Positions 52,423 through 61,511 of a stretch of 64,000 nt of DNA are shown here, piece after piece. The notes below the pieces were generated by a model. It was not told the DNA's origin. It made no database searches and saw only the letters and a list, made by a program, of their open reading frames with translations. Source of the DNA: Paenibacillus sp. 19GGS1-52. Lineage in GTDB: Bacteria; Bacillota; Bacilli; Paenibacillales; Paenibacillaceae. Both the position numbers and the translations under genes were made by a program. Location: positions 434,001-498,000 of the forward strand of contig NZ_CP059724.1 in NCBI RefSeq assembly GCF_022369515.1, given 5' to 3'. The first letter of the stretch is position 1; each line of letters opens with the position of its first letter.

Positions 52423-54044
52423 ATGGATGGCATATCAATGATAGATTTATTGCAAAGAAGAGGTCACTTATTCAATGAACATGCAGTAATAGCGGGAAAC
52501 AACGGGATTGACCGAATTGCGACTAAGGTTCATGTCATCGAAGAGTGGGATCTTTATAATCAGGCGATAGAAGGGGATTTTCTGCTGACTACCTCTACGG
52601 CTTTTATGAAAGCTTTTGCCAAAGAGGGTGAATTGATGTCTGTTATATCTGCTAACAAAGTAACGGCGATTGGCATGCTTATGGATAACCGACATCTAAA
52701 CATCCCCCGCAGATTCTCATTCAGGCAGACGAGTATCGCATTCCGATTATAGAATTAGCAGGTGATATTCACTTTCCTTATGTAACCTTTGAAGTACTGG
52801 ACGAGATCCTGAATCAGAAAGCCAAGATGATCGATCTTGTCCATAATCAACTGCAAAATTTGACTTCACTGGTCTTGATGGGAGAGTCTACACTTACTTT
52901 TTTGCAAGAAGTATCGGCATACCTGAATTGTGAGGTAGGGCTAATGCTGGATAATGGGAGGAATCTCGGCTCTATACCGGAATGTAATTTTGTATGGCCG
53001 TTAAACATGGAGGTGCTTGGCAAACCGGTTGAGCACACCTACCATGGAGTTAACTTATACCAAACCGTGGAGCGCGAGTTGGTCCGCTTATGGATGCCAA
53101 TAGAGAGAGACGAGCAGGCATTTGGGTACTTGGTGTGTTCTACCAACGAAATCGTTATTTCCACCGCAGATATTATGATTCTTCAGCATGCTTCGCAATT
53201 GTTGGTCCTCATTCTTTCCAAGCAACGGGGCCTTATCAATATCGAAGAGAAATATAAAGAGGAATTTCTGCAAAAGTGGATACTTGGTGAATGGAAAGAT
53301 AAAGATACGCTGATGCTGCAGGCGATCTCAACCAGTCTCTCTTTGGCCGAACATTATGTCCTCTGCAGCTTTTCTGATATGGGGAAGTTGTCCTCCGAAG
53401 AATTCTTGCAACTTCGCACTTTTCTTACTCGCAAAGGTTATCTGCTTGCTACCTTGGGTCAGCAGCTGCTCTTTCTTATTCCGTCTAGAAGTAAGACAGG
53501 TATTCGGGAAACAGAGTGGACAGAGCTTTATGATTCCATCCGCAAGATTCTAAAGCGCAAGCCCTTTAATCTGGGTATTAGCTCAGTCAAATCGTTGGAG
53601 AGGGTATATTTGGCCTATCAGGAGGTCAAGGATGCGCTTGTGATCAACCTTAGCTTGAGACTTGAGCAAAGCCTGATCTTTTATGAGAAACTGGGGATTT
53701 ATCCGATCCTCTATTCCATAGCCGAAGAAGGTGATTTATCCTCCAAAATGCTCAAGATTCTTGAGCCGCTAATGGGCGAGCAGGTCAAACAAGCGCCTGA
53801 GCTGTTAGAGACCCTTCGTTGTTACTTCCAACAGAACCGGAACATTAAGGAAACAGCCGCTGCGCTCTTTTGCCACTATAATTCAGTCGTTTACCGGATG
53901 GAACGGCTTGAGAATGTGCTGAATATCTCCTTTCGGAATTCGGAGGATATTTTCCAGTTGGATTTAGGGATTCGGGTTTATGATTTTATGAAAAAAAGCC
54001 ACCCCCAGAAGTTAACTGAGATGTATAAGAAGCCTTCTCCTTAA
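52423..54044 (+). pseudogene. PucR/CdaR-type transcriptional regulator split by a one-base frameshift
   Basis: The first part starts at ATG 52423 (AGGAGGTG 8 bases upstream) and encodes a PucR N-terminal domain (MIDLLQRRGHLFNEHAVIAG, then GDFLLTTSTAF). At the CCCCC tract 52704-52708 the frame is lost; adding one C restores the expected PPQILIQADEYRIPIIEL, a characteristic PucR segment, and the frame runs to 54044. The C-terminal end has the PucR HTH_30 motif (RNIKETAAALFCHYNSVVYR). Full length would be about 540 residues. It is divergent from the catabolic operon and is its likely regulator. The lesion may be a real mutation, a phase-variable tract or a sequencing error; the downstream frame has an ATG at 52827 but no good site. 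Confidence 0.8.
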
Positions 54045-54093
54045 ACATCCTATAGAAGAACAGGAGCATTTCTGAAGGGAGAGATTCTTATTT

Positions 54094-54372
54094 ATGAAAC
54101 GCTATGATGCTACGTTGCAGGATAGCAGCACTGCGGCACAGACGAAGAATTCGGTCAATAAGCTGCACGACTCTGTCTCGCAGGCTTTGAGTCATCCGAA
54201 TGAACAGACCATTGCCCAAGCCAAGAATAGCTTGGAACATGCCGAAGAAGCCGTTCGGGTAGCCGATCGCTCCTTAAGCGATCAAGGTGTAGAATTTGCG
54301 GAACAAATATTGGATGACGAGAAGACTAGACTAGCTGCGCTGGATAAGCAAGCTAGTCCACGTAACCGCTAA
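54094..54372 (+). CDS. Small helical hypothetical protein
   Basis: 92 residues, charged and Ala/Gln-rich, predicted to be almost wholly alpha-helical (AQAKNSLEHAEEAVRVADRS). No signal, membrane segment or known motif. GGGAGAG lies 8-9 bases before the ATG, and a strong terminator follows, so it is a real stand-alone gene. Function unknown; the composition is reminiscent of small stress or spore-associated proteins, but that is only an impression. Confidence 0.65.
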   Translation: MKRYDATLQDSSTAAQTKNSVNKLHDSVSQALSHPNEQTIAQAKNSLEHAEEAVRVADRSLSDQGVEFAEQILDDEKTRLAALDKQASPRNR

Positions 54373-54385
54373 ACTATCCTTACTG

Positions 54386-54423
54386 CAGCCTGTGAAGCCT
54401 AAGTGCTTCGCAGGCTGTTCTTT
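54386..54423 (+). terminator. Terminator after the small helical protein gene
   Basis: CAGCCTGTGAAGC (54386-54398) and GCTTCGCAGGCTG (54405-54417) pair with one mismatch, followed by TTCTTTCTTT. Confidence 0.78.
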
Positions 54424-54519
54424 CTTTCGGCAGGCTGGCGTTGAAAAGGTGTAGTAATCCTAGCGCAATGTTATACTTTATTTAGGGCAAGACTGGCAAA
54501 AGATCAGGGAGTGAGCAGG

Positions 54520-55737
54520 GTGGATAGCAAGAATATTGAAGAGTTGGCCACTCAGGCAGAGGCATTCATCCAGCTTTGTTATGCGGAGCTGGAGAAGTCT
54601 GAAGTTGAAATAGAGCAACGGATTCTGGAAATACGCTCTGCGATAGATTCCTCGGGCACCTATCGCCATACAGAGGATGAGTTGATGCACGGCGCACGAA
54701 TGGCTTGGCGCCATAATAGCCGCTGTATTGGCCGCCTGTTCTGGCACACGCTGGAGGTATTGGATGCACGCGAGGCACAAACGGAGGAGCAGGTGGCAGA
54801 GAAACTGCTGCAGCACTTGAAGCAGGCGAATAACGGGGGGCGCATCAGTCCCGTAATCACTGTATTCCATAGTGGTGAAGACGCTGCTCGGCGCATCCGC
54901 ATCTGGAACCATCAGTTGGTTCGCTATGCCGGTTATCCAGAGACCGCTGATAAGTCCCGTTCCGGCGATCCGGCCTCGGACGCCTTCACTCGTGTCTGTC
55001 AGCAGCTCGGTTGGCAGGGAACAGGTGGGGATTTTGATGTGCTGCCGTTGGTTATTAGTATCGGGGATGGACAGCCTCGCTGTTTTCCCATTCCCAAACA
55101 CCTTGTGCAAGAGGTGCCATTAAGTCATCCTGAGATCTCCCGTTTCCCAGAGCTGCAGCTGCGCTGGTATTCCGTTCCCATCGTTTCGGATATGCAGCTG
55201 GAGATCGGTGGAATTGCGTATCCGGCCGCTCCTTTTAATGGCTGGTATATGGAGACCGAGATCGGCTCCCGCAATCTGGGGGATACCGGACGTTACAACC
55301 GTCTGCCCGCTGTTGCCGATTTGTTGGGACTGGATCGTTCCACCAACACTTCATTGTGGAAGGACCGAGCCCTGCTTGAATTGAACCGTGCGGTGCTGCA
55401 TTCTTTCAAACAGGCCGGTGTCAGCATTGTGGATCATCATACGGCAGCTGATCAATTTGTACGGTTCCAGCAACAAGAAGAGGAACGGGGTCGGCAGGTA
55501 TCTGGCCGCTGGTCCTGGCTAATTCCACCGATGTCACCATCGGCTACTCCAATCTGGCATGACCGCACCTTAAAGGAACTGGATCTCAGCCCCCGCTTTC
55601 TTTACCAGAAGTCGGCCTATGCAGGTTGGTTGAAGGAGACAGACCCGCGGCAGGGTGAAGATGGCCTGGAGAAATCCGAGACAGACAACCAGCTAGTGGA
55701 AATGGCCTGTCCCTTTCACCATAAGACGGATACATAA
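54520..55737 (+). CDS. nos: Bacterial nitric oxide synthase oxygenase
   Basis: 405 residues from a GTG at 54520 with GGGAG 8 bases upstream; a GTG at 54511 overlaps that site. Heme-ligand Cys 69 in RHNSRCIGRLFW and the substrate-binding Glu (about 245) in FNGWYMETEIGSRNLG are present, as is the pterin-side segment with SGRWSWLIPPMSP. No reductase domain is fused, as usual in Bacillales, so electrons come from cellular flavodoxins and reductases. It oxidises L-arginine to citrulline and NO. The C-terminus extends about 30 residues past the core and ends in a CPFHH motif. Single gene with no obvious partner next to it. Confidence 0.93.
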   Translation: MDSKNIEELATQAEAFIQLCYAELEKSEVEIEQRILEIRSAIDSSGTYRHTEDELMHGARMAWRHNSRCIGRLFWHTLEVLDAREAQTEEQVAEKLLQHLKQANNGGRISPVITVFHSGEDAARRIRIWNHQLVRYAGYPETADKSRSGDPASDAFTRVCQQLGWQGTGGDFDVLPLVISIGDGQPRCFPIPKHLVQEVPLSHPEISRFPELQLRWYSVPIVSDMQLEIGGIAYPAAPFNGWYMETEIGSRNLGDTGRYNRLPAVADLLGLDRSTNTSLWKDRALLELNRAVLHSFKQAGVSIVDHHTAADQFVRFQQQEEERGRQVSGRWSWLIPPMSPSATPIWHDRTLKELDLSPRFLYQKSAYAGWLKETDPRQGEDGLEKSETDNQLVEMACPFHHKTDT

Positions 55738-55814
55738 TAGTGTTCCTTTTGGGAATGAGATTGCTGAAGCATGATACAATGAAGCAAAATAGAATCTGGT
55801 GAGGAGAGCTACTT

Positions 55815-56555
55815 ATGATAGGTCGCAGTGGAAATCCGGCTTTAAATGACAAAACCTTTGATCAGACAGATCGTTATTCCGGACAAGAGCAAATGACAAT
55901 CAATGGAACTGTAAACAGAGCGTTTATAACACTTATTATGCTGCTCGGCGGTGCGTTTAGTATCTGGATGTTGTATTTTGAAGGTCAGAATGTATTTCCT
56001 TATGTAATAGGAGGGGCAATTCTCGGCTTTATCCTAGCTTTAATTATCAGCTTCAAGCCAACAGCTGCTCCTTATCTGGTGCCGATCTATGCAATAGCTG
56101 AAGGGGTATTTCTAGGCGGACTTTCAGCATCGTATGAGTCTTTATACAACGGGATCACTTTGCAGGCAGCGCTACTAACCATCTGTGTATTCTTCGCTTT
56201 ATTATTGGCGTACAAGACTAGAGTTATTAAGGCCACAGAGAAATTTAAGCTTGGCGTATTAGCGGCTACAGGCGGAATTGCCTTGGTCTACCTGCTTAGC
56301 TTTGTACTTGGGATGTTCGGGGTGACTGTTCCTTATCTGCACGACAACAGTTTAATCGGTATTGGCATATCGGTGGTTATCGTGATCGTTGCCGCCCTAA
56401 ATCTGGTATTGGATTTCAATTTCATTGAGACCGGAGCGGAGCAAGGTGCGCCGAAGTACATGGAATGGTATGGGGCATTTGGCTTGACGGTTACACTCGT
56501 CTGGTTATATGTTGAGATCCTGCGTTTGCTTTCCAAGCTGCGGAGCCGCAACTAA
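55815..56555 (+). CDS. Bax inhibitor-1/YccA family membrane protein
   Basis: 246 residues with seven transmembrane helices after a soluble N-terminal segment of about 30 residues (NPALNDKTFDQ is typical of the PF12811 subgroup). Characteristic segments are PIYAIAEGVFLGGLSASYE and LVLDFNFIETGAEQGAPKYMEWYGAFG. Relatives are implicated in calcium leak or protease (FtsH) modulation, but the role in Firmicutes is not settled. Its own ATG has GAGGAGAG upstream. Confidence 0.88.
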   Translation: MIGRSGNPALNDKTFDQTDRYSGQEQMTINGTVNRAFITLIMLLGGAFSIWMLYFEGQNVFPYVIGGAILGFILALIISFKPTAAPYLVPIYAIAEGVFLGGLSASYESLYNGITLQAALLTICVFFALLLAYKTRVIKATEKFKLGVLAATGGIALVYLLSFVLGMFGVTVPYLHDNSLIGIGISVVIVIVAALNLVLDFNFIETGAEQGAPKYMEWYGAFGLTVTLVWLYVEILRLLSKLRSRN

Positions 56556-56574
56556 ACTATGCTCCTCAATTAAC

Positions 56575-56629
56575 AAAAAAGCCCTCTGGCCTTTGTGAAA
56601 TATCTTTCACAGGGAGTCAGAGGGCTTTT
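56575..56629 (+). terminator. Bidirectional terminator between convergent genes
   Basis: AAAAAAGCCCTCTG (56575-56588) and CAGAGGGCTTTT (56618-56629) form a stem flanked by A and T runs, serving both the YccA-like gene and the peptide transporter gene. Confidence 0.8.
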
Positions 56630-56654
56630 GAACTTTAACTAGCTAGTATTAAGG

Positions 56655-58151
56655 CTACCGTACACCCTTCATAAAGCCTTGAATCTTAGAAGAAAGCATG
56701 AAGAGCAGTAGGCTCAGTAGGAGCGCGGCTCCGCCGATGACACCAAAGTACAGCATTTCAGTATCAGCGGTGTAGAATTTAACAATCTGGGCATTAATAG
56801 CCTGGGCCGCAGCATTGGATAAGAACCACAAACTCATCGTTTGGGCAGAGAAGGCTACAGGTGCCAATTTGGTAGTGACTGACAGTCCGACTGGGGACAG
56901 GCATAACTCTCCGATTACAACGATGAGATAGCTTAGAACGAGCCACATCGGATTAACCAACGAGTTATTACCGCCAAAGTAAGCTGGCACAAGAATGACC
57001 AGAAAGGATAAGCCAGCAAATAGCAGGCCTAGCGAGAATTTGGTGGGAACGGAGGGCTGTCTAGCCCCAAGCTTCACCCAAAGCCAGGCAAAGACAGGTG
57101 CGAGTATAATAATAAACAACGGATTAAGCGATTGGAACCAAGCGGGAGAAAGATGAATTCCAGCAAACTCTAGCTGAGTACGCTTGTCTGCATAATTAGC
57201 AAGAATGGTTGAGCCCTGCTCTTGAATCGCCCAGAACATCACCGATGCTATAAATAGCGGAATATAAGCGAGGATTCTTGAACGCTCAATAACAGTTGTC
57301 TTAGGGCTGCGGTACATGACAATGAAATATAGAGTCGGAATTAGAATCCCTAAGATACCGATAAGAGCGATAAAGGTATCAAAGGTTAATAATCCCATTG
57401 GAATAGCGATAGCGATCAGGATAATAATTACAGCTACACCGATTCCCATAAAGGTGAAGGTTTTTTTCTTTTCTGTGGCGGACAGCGGATTCGCTATGAT
57501 AGTCCCAGCCAGACCCAGATTTTTTTTCTTAGTTAGGATAAAGATCAGCAATCCCGCAAACATCCCGACAGCAGCAATAGCAAAACCCAAGTGGAAGTTG
57601 TCATAGTTCATCCCTATAGTTCCTACAATTAAAGGAGCAAGGAATCCCCCGAGATTAATTCCCATGTAAAAGATGCTGAATCCTGAATCCCGTCGATGGT
57701 CCTTTTCACTGTAAATTTCACCTACTACGCTGGATACATTTGGTTTCAGTAGTCCGGTGCCCATTACAATCAAGAGCATGGACAGGAAGAACATCGCAGT
57801 GCCGGCAGGGATTGCCAAGGCAATATGCCCGAACATAATCAATATTCCACCGTAAAAAATCGATTTTGAAGGTCCTAATATTCTGTCGGCGAACCAGCCG
57901 CCGATAATACCAGACATATACACAAGTGATCCGTAGATGGACATAATTGCTAGAGCGGTATTTTCAGCAAAACCCAATCCGCCTTTTGACACTTCGTAAT
58001 ACATAAAATAAACAAGGATAGCTCGCATCCCATAATAGGAAAAGCGCTCCCAGAACTCTGTGAAGAAAAGAGTGAACAGACCTTTGGGATGTCCAAAAAA
58101 TCCTTTTTGTGGCACACTCTCTACAATGGTTTGTCTGTTTATATCTGTCAA
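56655..58151 (-). CDS. POT-family proton-dependent oligopeptide transporter
   Basis: 498 residues from a TTG at 58151 with AGGGAGG 8 bases upstream. About 14 transmembrane helices. The POT signature ExxERFxYYG is present as FTEFWERFSYYG (about 31-42), and the second signature region reads FSIFYMGINLGGFLAPLIVGTIG. It imports di- and tripeptides with protons across the cytoplasmic membrane, like DtpT. Single gene, convergent with the YccA-like gene. Confidence 0.93.
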   Translation of the reverse strand: MTDINRQTIVESVPQKGFFGHPKGLFTLFFTEFWERFSYYGMRAILVYFMYYEVSKGGLGFAENTALAIMSIYGSLVYMSGIIGGWFADRILGPSKSIFYGGILIMFGHIALAIPAGTAMFFLSMLLIVMGTGLLKPNVSSVVGEIYSEKDHRRDSGFSIFYMGINLGGFLAPLIVGTIGMNYDNFHLGFAIAAVGMFAGLLIFILTKKKNLGLAGTIIANPLSATEKKKTFTFMGIGVAVIIILIAIAIPMGLLTFDTFIALIGILGILIPTLYFIVMYRSPKTTVIERSRILAYIPLFIASVMFWAIQEQGSTILANYADKRTQLEFAGIHLSPAWFQSLNPLFIIILAPVFAWLWVKLGARQPSVPTKFSLGLLFAGLSFLVILVPAYFGGNNSLVNPMWLVLSYLIVVIGELCLSPVGLSVTTKLAPVAFSAQTMSLWFLSNAAAQAINAQIVKFYTADTEMLYFGVIGGAALLLSLLLFMLSSKIQGFMKGVR

Positions 58152-58297
58152 TCGGACAACCTCCCTGTCGTAAATCGAAAAAAGACATCCCTAAAAGGAT
58201 ATGCCTTAGTATCATGTTACTGCCCTGTCAGCTTATCGTCAAGTTCGGTCCCCTTCCAGAAAGTGAATCTAATCCTAGTGTGGAGTGTAAAATAGGG

Positions 58298-58326
58298 TTG
58301 AATTATGAGGAAGCGGCGGTTATAAT
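58298..58326 (+). promoter_or_regulatory. Sigma-A promoter of the TetR gene
   Basis: TTGAAT (58298-58303) and TATAAT (58321-58326) with 17-base spacing; a TetR-type palindrome starts 10 bases downstream. Confidence 0.72.
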
Positions 58327-58335
58327 GAACCCAGA

Positions 58336-58355
58336 TAGTGATTGATCAATAACTA
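58336..58355 (+). promoter_or_regulatory. TetR operator, copy 1
   Basis: TAGTGATTGATCAATAACTA is a near-perfect palindrome centred on TGATCA, just downstream of the -10. A 19-of-20 identical copy lies at 59001. Confidence 0.75.
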
Positions 58356-58382
58356 AGTATTTATCCCTGTGAGGAGGATATG

Positions 58383-58940
58383 ATGACTAAAGAAACAAAC
58401 CTGGTGCAACCGAAAGCGGATGAAGTTATCGCAGTAAATCGTCGGGAGCAGATCCTAGAGGCTGCTGTTATTGTTTTTGCTGAACATGGTTATTTTAGGG
58501 CTACAACGGCACAGGTTGCCGAGAAAGTCGGCATTTCGCAGCCCTATATCTTTAAGCTGTTCAAGAACAAAGAAGAGTTGTTTGTCGCTACCCTGGAACG
58601 GGCTTTTGAGCGAATTATCCGCTCCTTTAAGGGAGTAAAGGCTCCCGCAGATCTAATCGTCTGGGAAGCGATCAGGGTATATGAACGATTGATGGAGACG
58701 CATCCCAATGAGATCATTTTGCAGGTTCAGGCTTTAGGCATCCGGGACGAAGCCATTCGCCAGGTGATGCAGCAGGGAATGCGGAATATAACAGAGCTTG
58801 TGCAAGAGATATTTGTATTTGCCGGGATGGAGCATCCAGAGGTGGAGGTAAGCACCTTTATGGCTAACGGCATGCTCTGTAACATTTCTATGGCGCTTGG
58901 AATGCCTGATCTGAAGCCCAAGCATTTGGATCGCGGGTAA
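58383..58940 (+). CDS. TetR-family repressor
   Basis: 185 residues from the second of two adjacent ATG codons (GAGGAGG is 6 bases before it). Helix-turn-helix at about 22-66: REQILEAAVIVFAEHGYFRA, then VGISQPYIFKLFKNKEELF. The C-terminal ligand domain is helical and slightly short. The same palindrome is found before this gene and before the SDR-like gene that follows, so it probably represses both. The inducer is unknown. Confidence 0.87.
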   Translation: MTKETNLVQPKADEVIAVNRREQILEAAVIVFAEHGYFRATTAQVAEKVGISQPYIFKLFKNKEELFVATLERAFERIIRSFKGVKAPADLIVWEAIRVYERLMETHPNEIILQVQALGIRDEAIRQVMQQGMRNITELVQEIFVFAGMEHPEVEVSTFMANGMLCNISMALGMPDLKPKHLDRG

Positions 58941-59000
58941 GAGCTGCTAGGTTTATGTAATATCTAAGGAATATGACCCTAGATATTACTGCAATTTAGG

Positions 59001-59020
59001 TAGTGATTAATCAATAACTA
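59001..59020 (+). promoter_or_regulatory. TetR operator, copy 2
   Basis: TAGTGATTAATCAATAACTA differs at one position from the copy at 58336 and lies directly before the ribosome binding site of the SDR-like gene. Confidence 0.75.
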
Positions 59021-59036
59021 TAAAATGGAGGAATAC

Positions 59037-60011
59037 ATGATGATGAAGAAAGCTGTAGTGTTAGGTGCAACAGGAGGGACAGGAACGGTAATTATCGCGG
59101 AACTTTTAAGAAGGGGTATTGAAGCCGTAGCCTTTGGACGATCGCTTCACAAGCTGGAGGGGCTGGCAGCAACACTAGGAAATCCAGTGGGCCTTACCCT
59201 AAAGACCGGCGACGTATTTAAAGAAAATGATATTACCGCGGCCTCGCTCGGGGCAGATGTTATTTTTCATAGTGCCGCAATGCCGTATAACGAAATGACT
59301 ACACGGTTGCTACCCATGGGAGAGGCGGTTATGCAGGCGGCGAATAATCTGGGAATCAAGGTCATCGCTGTAGATGGCATTTATGCTTATGGCAAAAGAA
59401 CAAATGAGCACCCTATAGATGAGGACTATCCGAAGAATCCCCATACTAAGAAGGGAAAAATAAAGCTTGAGTTCGAGCGTATGTTCTTTAGCTCGCGCTG
59501 GGATCGGACGCAAAGGATGATCGTGCGCTTGCCGGATTATTACGGCCCTACCGCCAATGAAGCTTCGTATTTAGGTTCAACGCTGGAGTCGATCGCTGCC
59601 GGTAAACCGGCACTTTTCGTCGGGAATATGAAGGTTGCCCGTGAATATGTGTATCTGCCGGATGCGGCAGTCATGATTGTAGAGTTAGCCAGCAGAGACG
59701 AGGCTTATGGACAGAACTGGAATATTCCGGGAGGGGGCATCCTCTCCGGCCGTGAAATCGTCCACATCGCCCAACAGGCTAGCGGCAAGTCCAAGCTGGT
59801 TCTACCTATGGGCAAGATGGGACTGTCATTACTGGGTCTATTCCTCCCGGTAATGAAGGAAGTCGTTGAAATGCTCTATTTGACCGAAGAGCCTTTAGTG
59901 TTGAGCGGAAAGAAATATGAACGTTTAGTTGGCCCTATCCCGGCGACCTCCTTTGAGCAAGGGATAACAGAGACGATACAGGCGATTATGAGTCGGGGGG
60001 CAAATGCATAG
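59037..60011 (+). CDS. NAD(P)-dependent epimerase/reductase, extended SDR type
   Basis: About 324 residues. Three ATG codons in a row (59037, 59040, 59043) follow GGAGG at 5, 8 and 11 bases. The cofactor loop is VVLGATGGTGTVI (GATGGTG), and GRS at the second strand favours NADP. An AVDGIYAYGK segment occupies the usual SDR active-site region, Tyr followed closely by Lys. The C-terminal part binds substrate (NIPGGGILSGREIVHIAQ). Members act on sugar nucleotides or flavonoid/aldehyde-like compounds. The operator in front shows that it is controlled with the TetR gene, suggesting detoxification of the TetR inducer. Confidence 0.82.
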   Translation: MMMKKAVVLGATGGTGTVIIAELLRRGIEAVAFGRSLHKLEGLAATLGNPVGLTLKTGDVFKENDITAASLGADVIFHSAAMPYNEMTTRLLPMGEAVMQAANNLGIKVIAVDGIYAYGKRTNEHPIDEDYPKNPHTKKGKIKLEFERMFFSSRWDRTQRMIVRLPDYYGPTANEASYLGSTLESIAAGKPALFVGNMKVAREYVYLPDAAVMIVELASRDEAYGQNWNIPGGGILSGREIVHIAQQASGKSKLVLPMGKMGLSLLGLFLPVMKEVVEMLYLTEEPLVLSGKKYERLVGPIPATSFEQGITETIQAIMSRGANA

Positions 60012-60113
60012 CCTATTCATAATTAACGGCATATTTGTGAAAGATAGAAATAGTCATGTACTCCAATCTGTGATAATATTTAGTCCTATATACAAAGAGG
60101 AAGTGAGCTATAA

Positions 60114-60470
60114 ATGATAAACATAACCATTCCCAAGCCGGATGTTAGTATGACCAAACAGGTTGCACCTGAGCTGAGCAATATTTACGGGTTCATTGAT
60201 TTCCACCTGATCCCTAGAGATTTGGGCGGTATCTTTATGTTCTACAATGACAACGAAGAGCTATTGTTTGTCGGCAAGGCAAGAAAGCTAAGACCGCGCA
60301 TTAAGAAGTGTTTTGAGGACAGCGTATCGGTCATGAAGATGCATCGAGACGAAGTCTACAAAATTGACGTTTGTCTCATTGAAGATCCGGTCCATAGAGA
60401 AATTTATGAGACCTATCTTATCAATACACAAAAGGCTAAATATAACGTAGATAAAGTGTTCTACAAGTAA
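60114..60470 (+). CDS. GIY-YIG-like domain protein
   Basis: 118 residues. The middle shows a UvrC/GIY-YIG-like core: GGIFMFYNDNEELLFVGKARKLRPRI, where GIFMFY replaces GIY and LFVGKA replaces YIG, with the Arg of KLRPRI, then YETYLINTQKAKYN carrying the Glu and terminal Asn region. Because the two tyrosines are partly replaced, nuclease activity is uncertain. GAGGAAGTGAG lies before the ATG. Followed by an unusually long perfect hairpin. Lone copies of this domain occur in Bacillales with unknown roles. Confidence 0.72.
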   Translation: MINITIPKPDVSMTKQVAPELSNIYGFIDFHLIPRDLGGIFMFYNDNEELLFVGKARKLRPRIKKCFEDSVSVMKMHRDEVYKIDVCLIEDPVHREIYETYLINTQKAKYNVDKVFYK

Positions 60471-60473
60471 ATA

Positions 60474-60527
60474 GCTGAAACAGCAAAGAGCGCTATCCTT
60501 AGGGATTGCGCTCTTTGCTGTTTCAGC
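60474..60527 (+). terminator. Long perfect hairpin after the GIY-YIG gene
   Basis: Arms GCTGAAACAGCAAAGAGCGC (60474-60493) and its exact complement (60508-60527) form a 20-bp stem with a 14-base loop that can itself pair (ATCC/GGAT). There is no U tract, so simple intrinsic termination is not certain. Confidence 0.55.
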
Positions 60528-60605
60528 AGGTCAAGCGAATGATTTTGGCGGAATAGTCCATAATACAATAGGTTGTTTAATCCCCAGTTAAAGGAGTAGG
60601 AATTC

Positions 60606-61268
60606 ATGAAAAGGATTATGAAGCTAATATGGATAGGGGCGTTCCTAATGGTCAGTTTGTTGCCGATCACGGCCCAGGCCGCAGAGAGTGGGTATGGCCA
60701 CGTCCGTGAGATGAAAAAGCAATGTTTGAGTCCAGCAGGCGTACAACTACAGGGTGATCTTCGGAAACTCTGGATTGACCATGTGACATGGACGAGGATG
60801 TATGCCGTAAGCGCCCTTGCAGGCTTGGAGGATCAGAAGCAGGTACTAGCTAGGCTATTGAGGAATCAGCAGGACATTGGCAATGCTATTAAGCCGTATT
60901 ACGGAGAGGCGGCAGGTAATAAGCTGGCTGAGTTGCTGCGAGAGCATATTCTTCTTGCCGGTAAGATAGTTGAGGCAGTGAAGACTGGAAATCAGGCAGA
61001 TGTAGAAAAGTATAATAAAGAGTGGTATAGGAATGCCGATGATATTGCAATGTTTCTCAGCAAAGCAAATCCTAACTGGTCATATAAAGAATTGCAGGCA
61101 ATGCTCTACAAGCATTTGCAATTGCTTACAGATGATCTCACAGCAAGAGTGAAGAAGGATTATGATGCAGAGAACATAGCTTTTGATAAAGGGGAAGAGC
61201 ATATGATTAGGTTTGCGGATACCCTGACACAGGGGATCATCAAACAATTCCCAGAGCGTTTTAAATAA
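60606..61268 (+). CDS. Secreted helical protein of unknown function
   Basis: 220 residues. A signal peptide (MKRIMKLIWIGAFLMVSL, cleavage after AQA) precedes two related helical halves: one around LWIDHVTWTRMYAVSALAGL to LLREHILLAGKIV, the other around NADDIAMFLSKANPNW to MLYKHLQLLTDDL. Each half carries conserved His/Glu positions (DHVTWTR, EHI, KHL), hinting at a four-helix bundle that might bind metal; this is inference. AAAGGAG precedes the ATG, and a clean terminator follows. No family name is recognised with certainty, although similar proteins occur widely in Bacillales. Confidence 0.72.
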   Translation: MKRIMKLIWIGAFLMVSLLPITAQAAESGYGHVREMKKQCLSPAGVQLQGDLRKLWIDHVTWTRMYAVSALAGLEDQKQVLARLLRNQQDIGNAIKPYYGEAAGNKLAELLREHILLAGKIVEAVKTGNQADVEKYNKEWYRNADDIAMFLSKANPNWSYKELQAMLYKHLQLLTDDLTARVKKDYDAENIAFDKGEEHMIRFADTLTQGIIKQFPERFK

Positions 61269-61278
61269 TTTAAGGAGG

Positions 61279-61304
61279 GGCACCTGAAAAGGTGCCTTTT
61301 TTTT
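61279..61304 (+). terminator. Terminator after the secreted helical protein gene
   Basis: GGCACCT and AGGTGCC with a GAAA loop, followed by eight T. Confidence 0.88.
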
Positions 61305-61435
61305 GGTTTTGGAGCCAAATTGTTAATGATATACTCATGCAAAATCGTTCTCAAGACATGGATAATACTTCCGTTAACGGTAAATTAGGCCTTCGGATAC
61401 ATTTGAAAAAGTTAGATATAAAGGCTCACTAACAT

Positions 61436-61456
61436 ATAGAATATATATTCTATAAT
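61436..61456 (+). promoter_or_regulatory. AT-rich palindrome overlapping a -10 element
   Basis: ATAGAATATATATTCTAT (61436-61453) is a perfect 18-base palindrome, and TATAAT (61451-61456) overlaps its end. No good -35 is visible. Candidate operator for the coiled-coil/deacetylase genes. Confidence 0.4.
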
Positions 61457-61511
61457 AGACTCGTAAGAGTACTCGACATTTTTTGACATTTGTAACGAGG
61501 TGAGAGGATAG

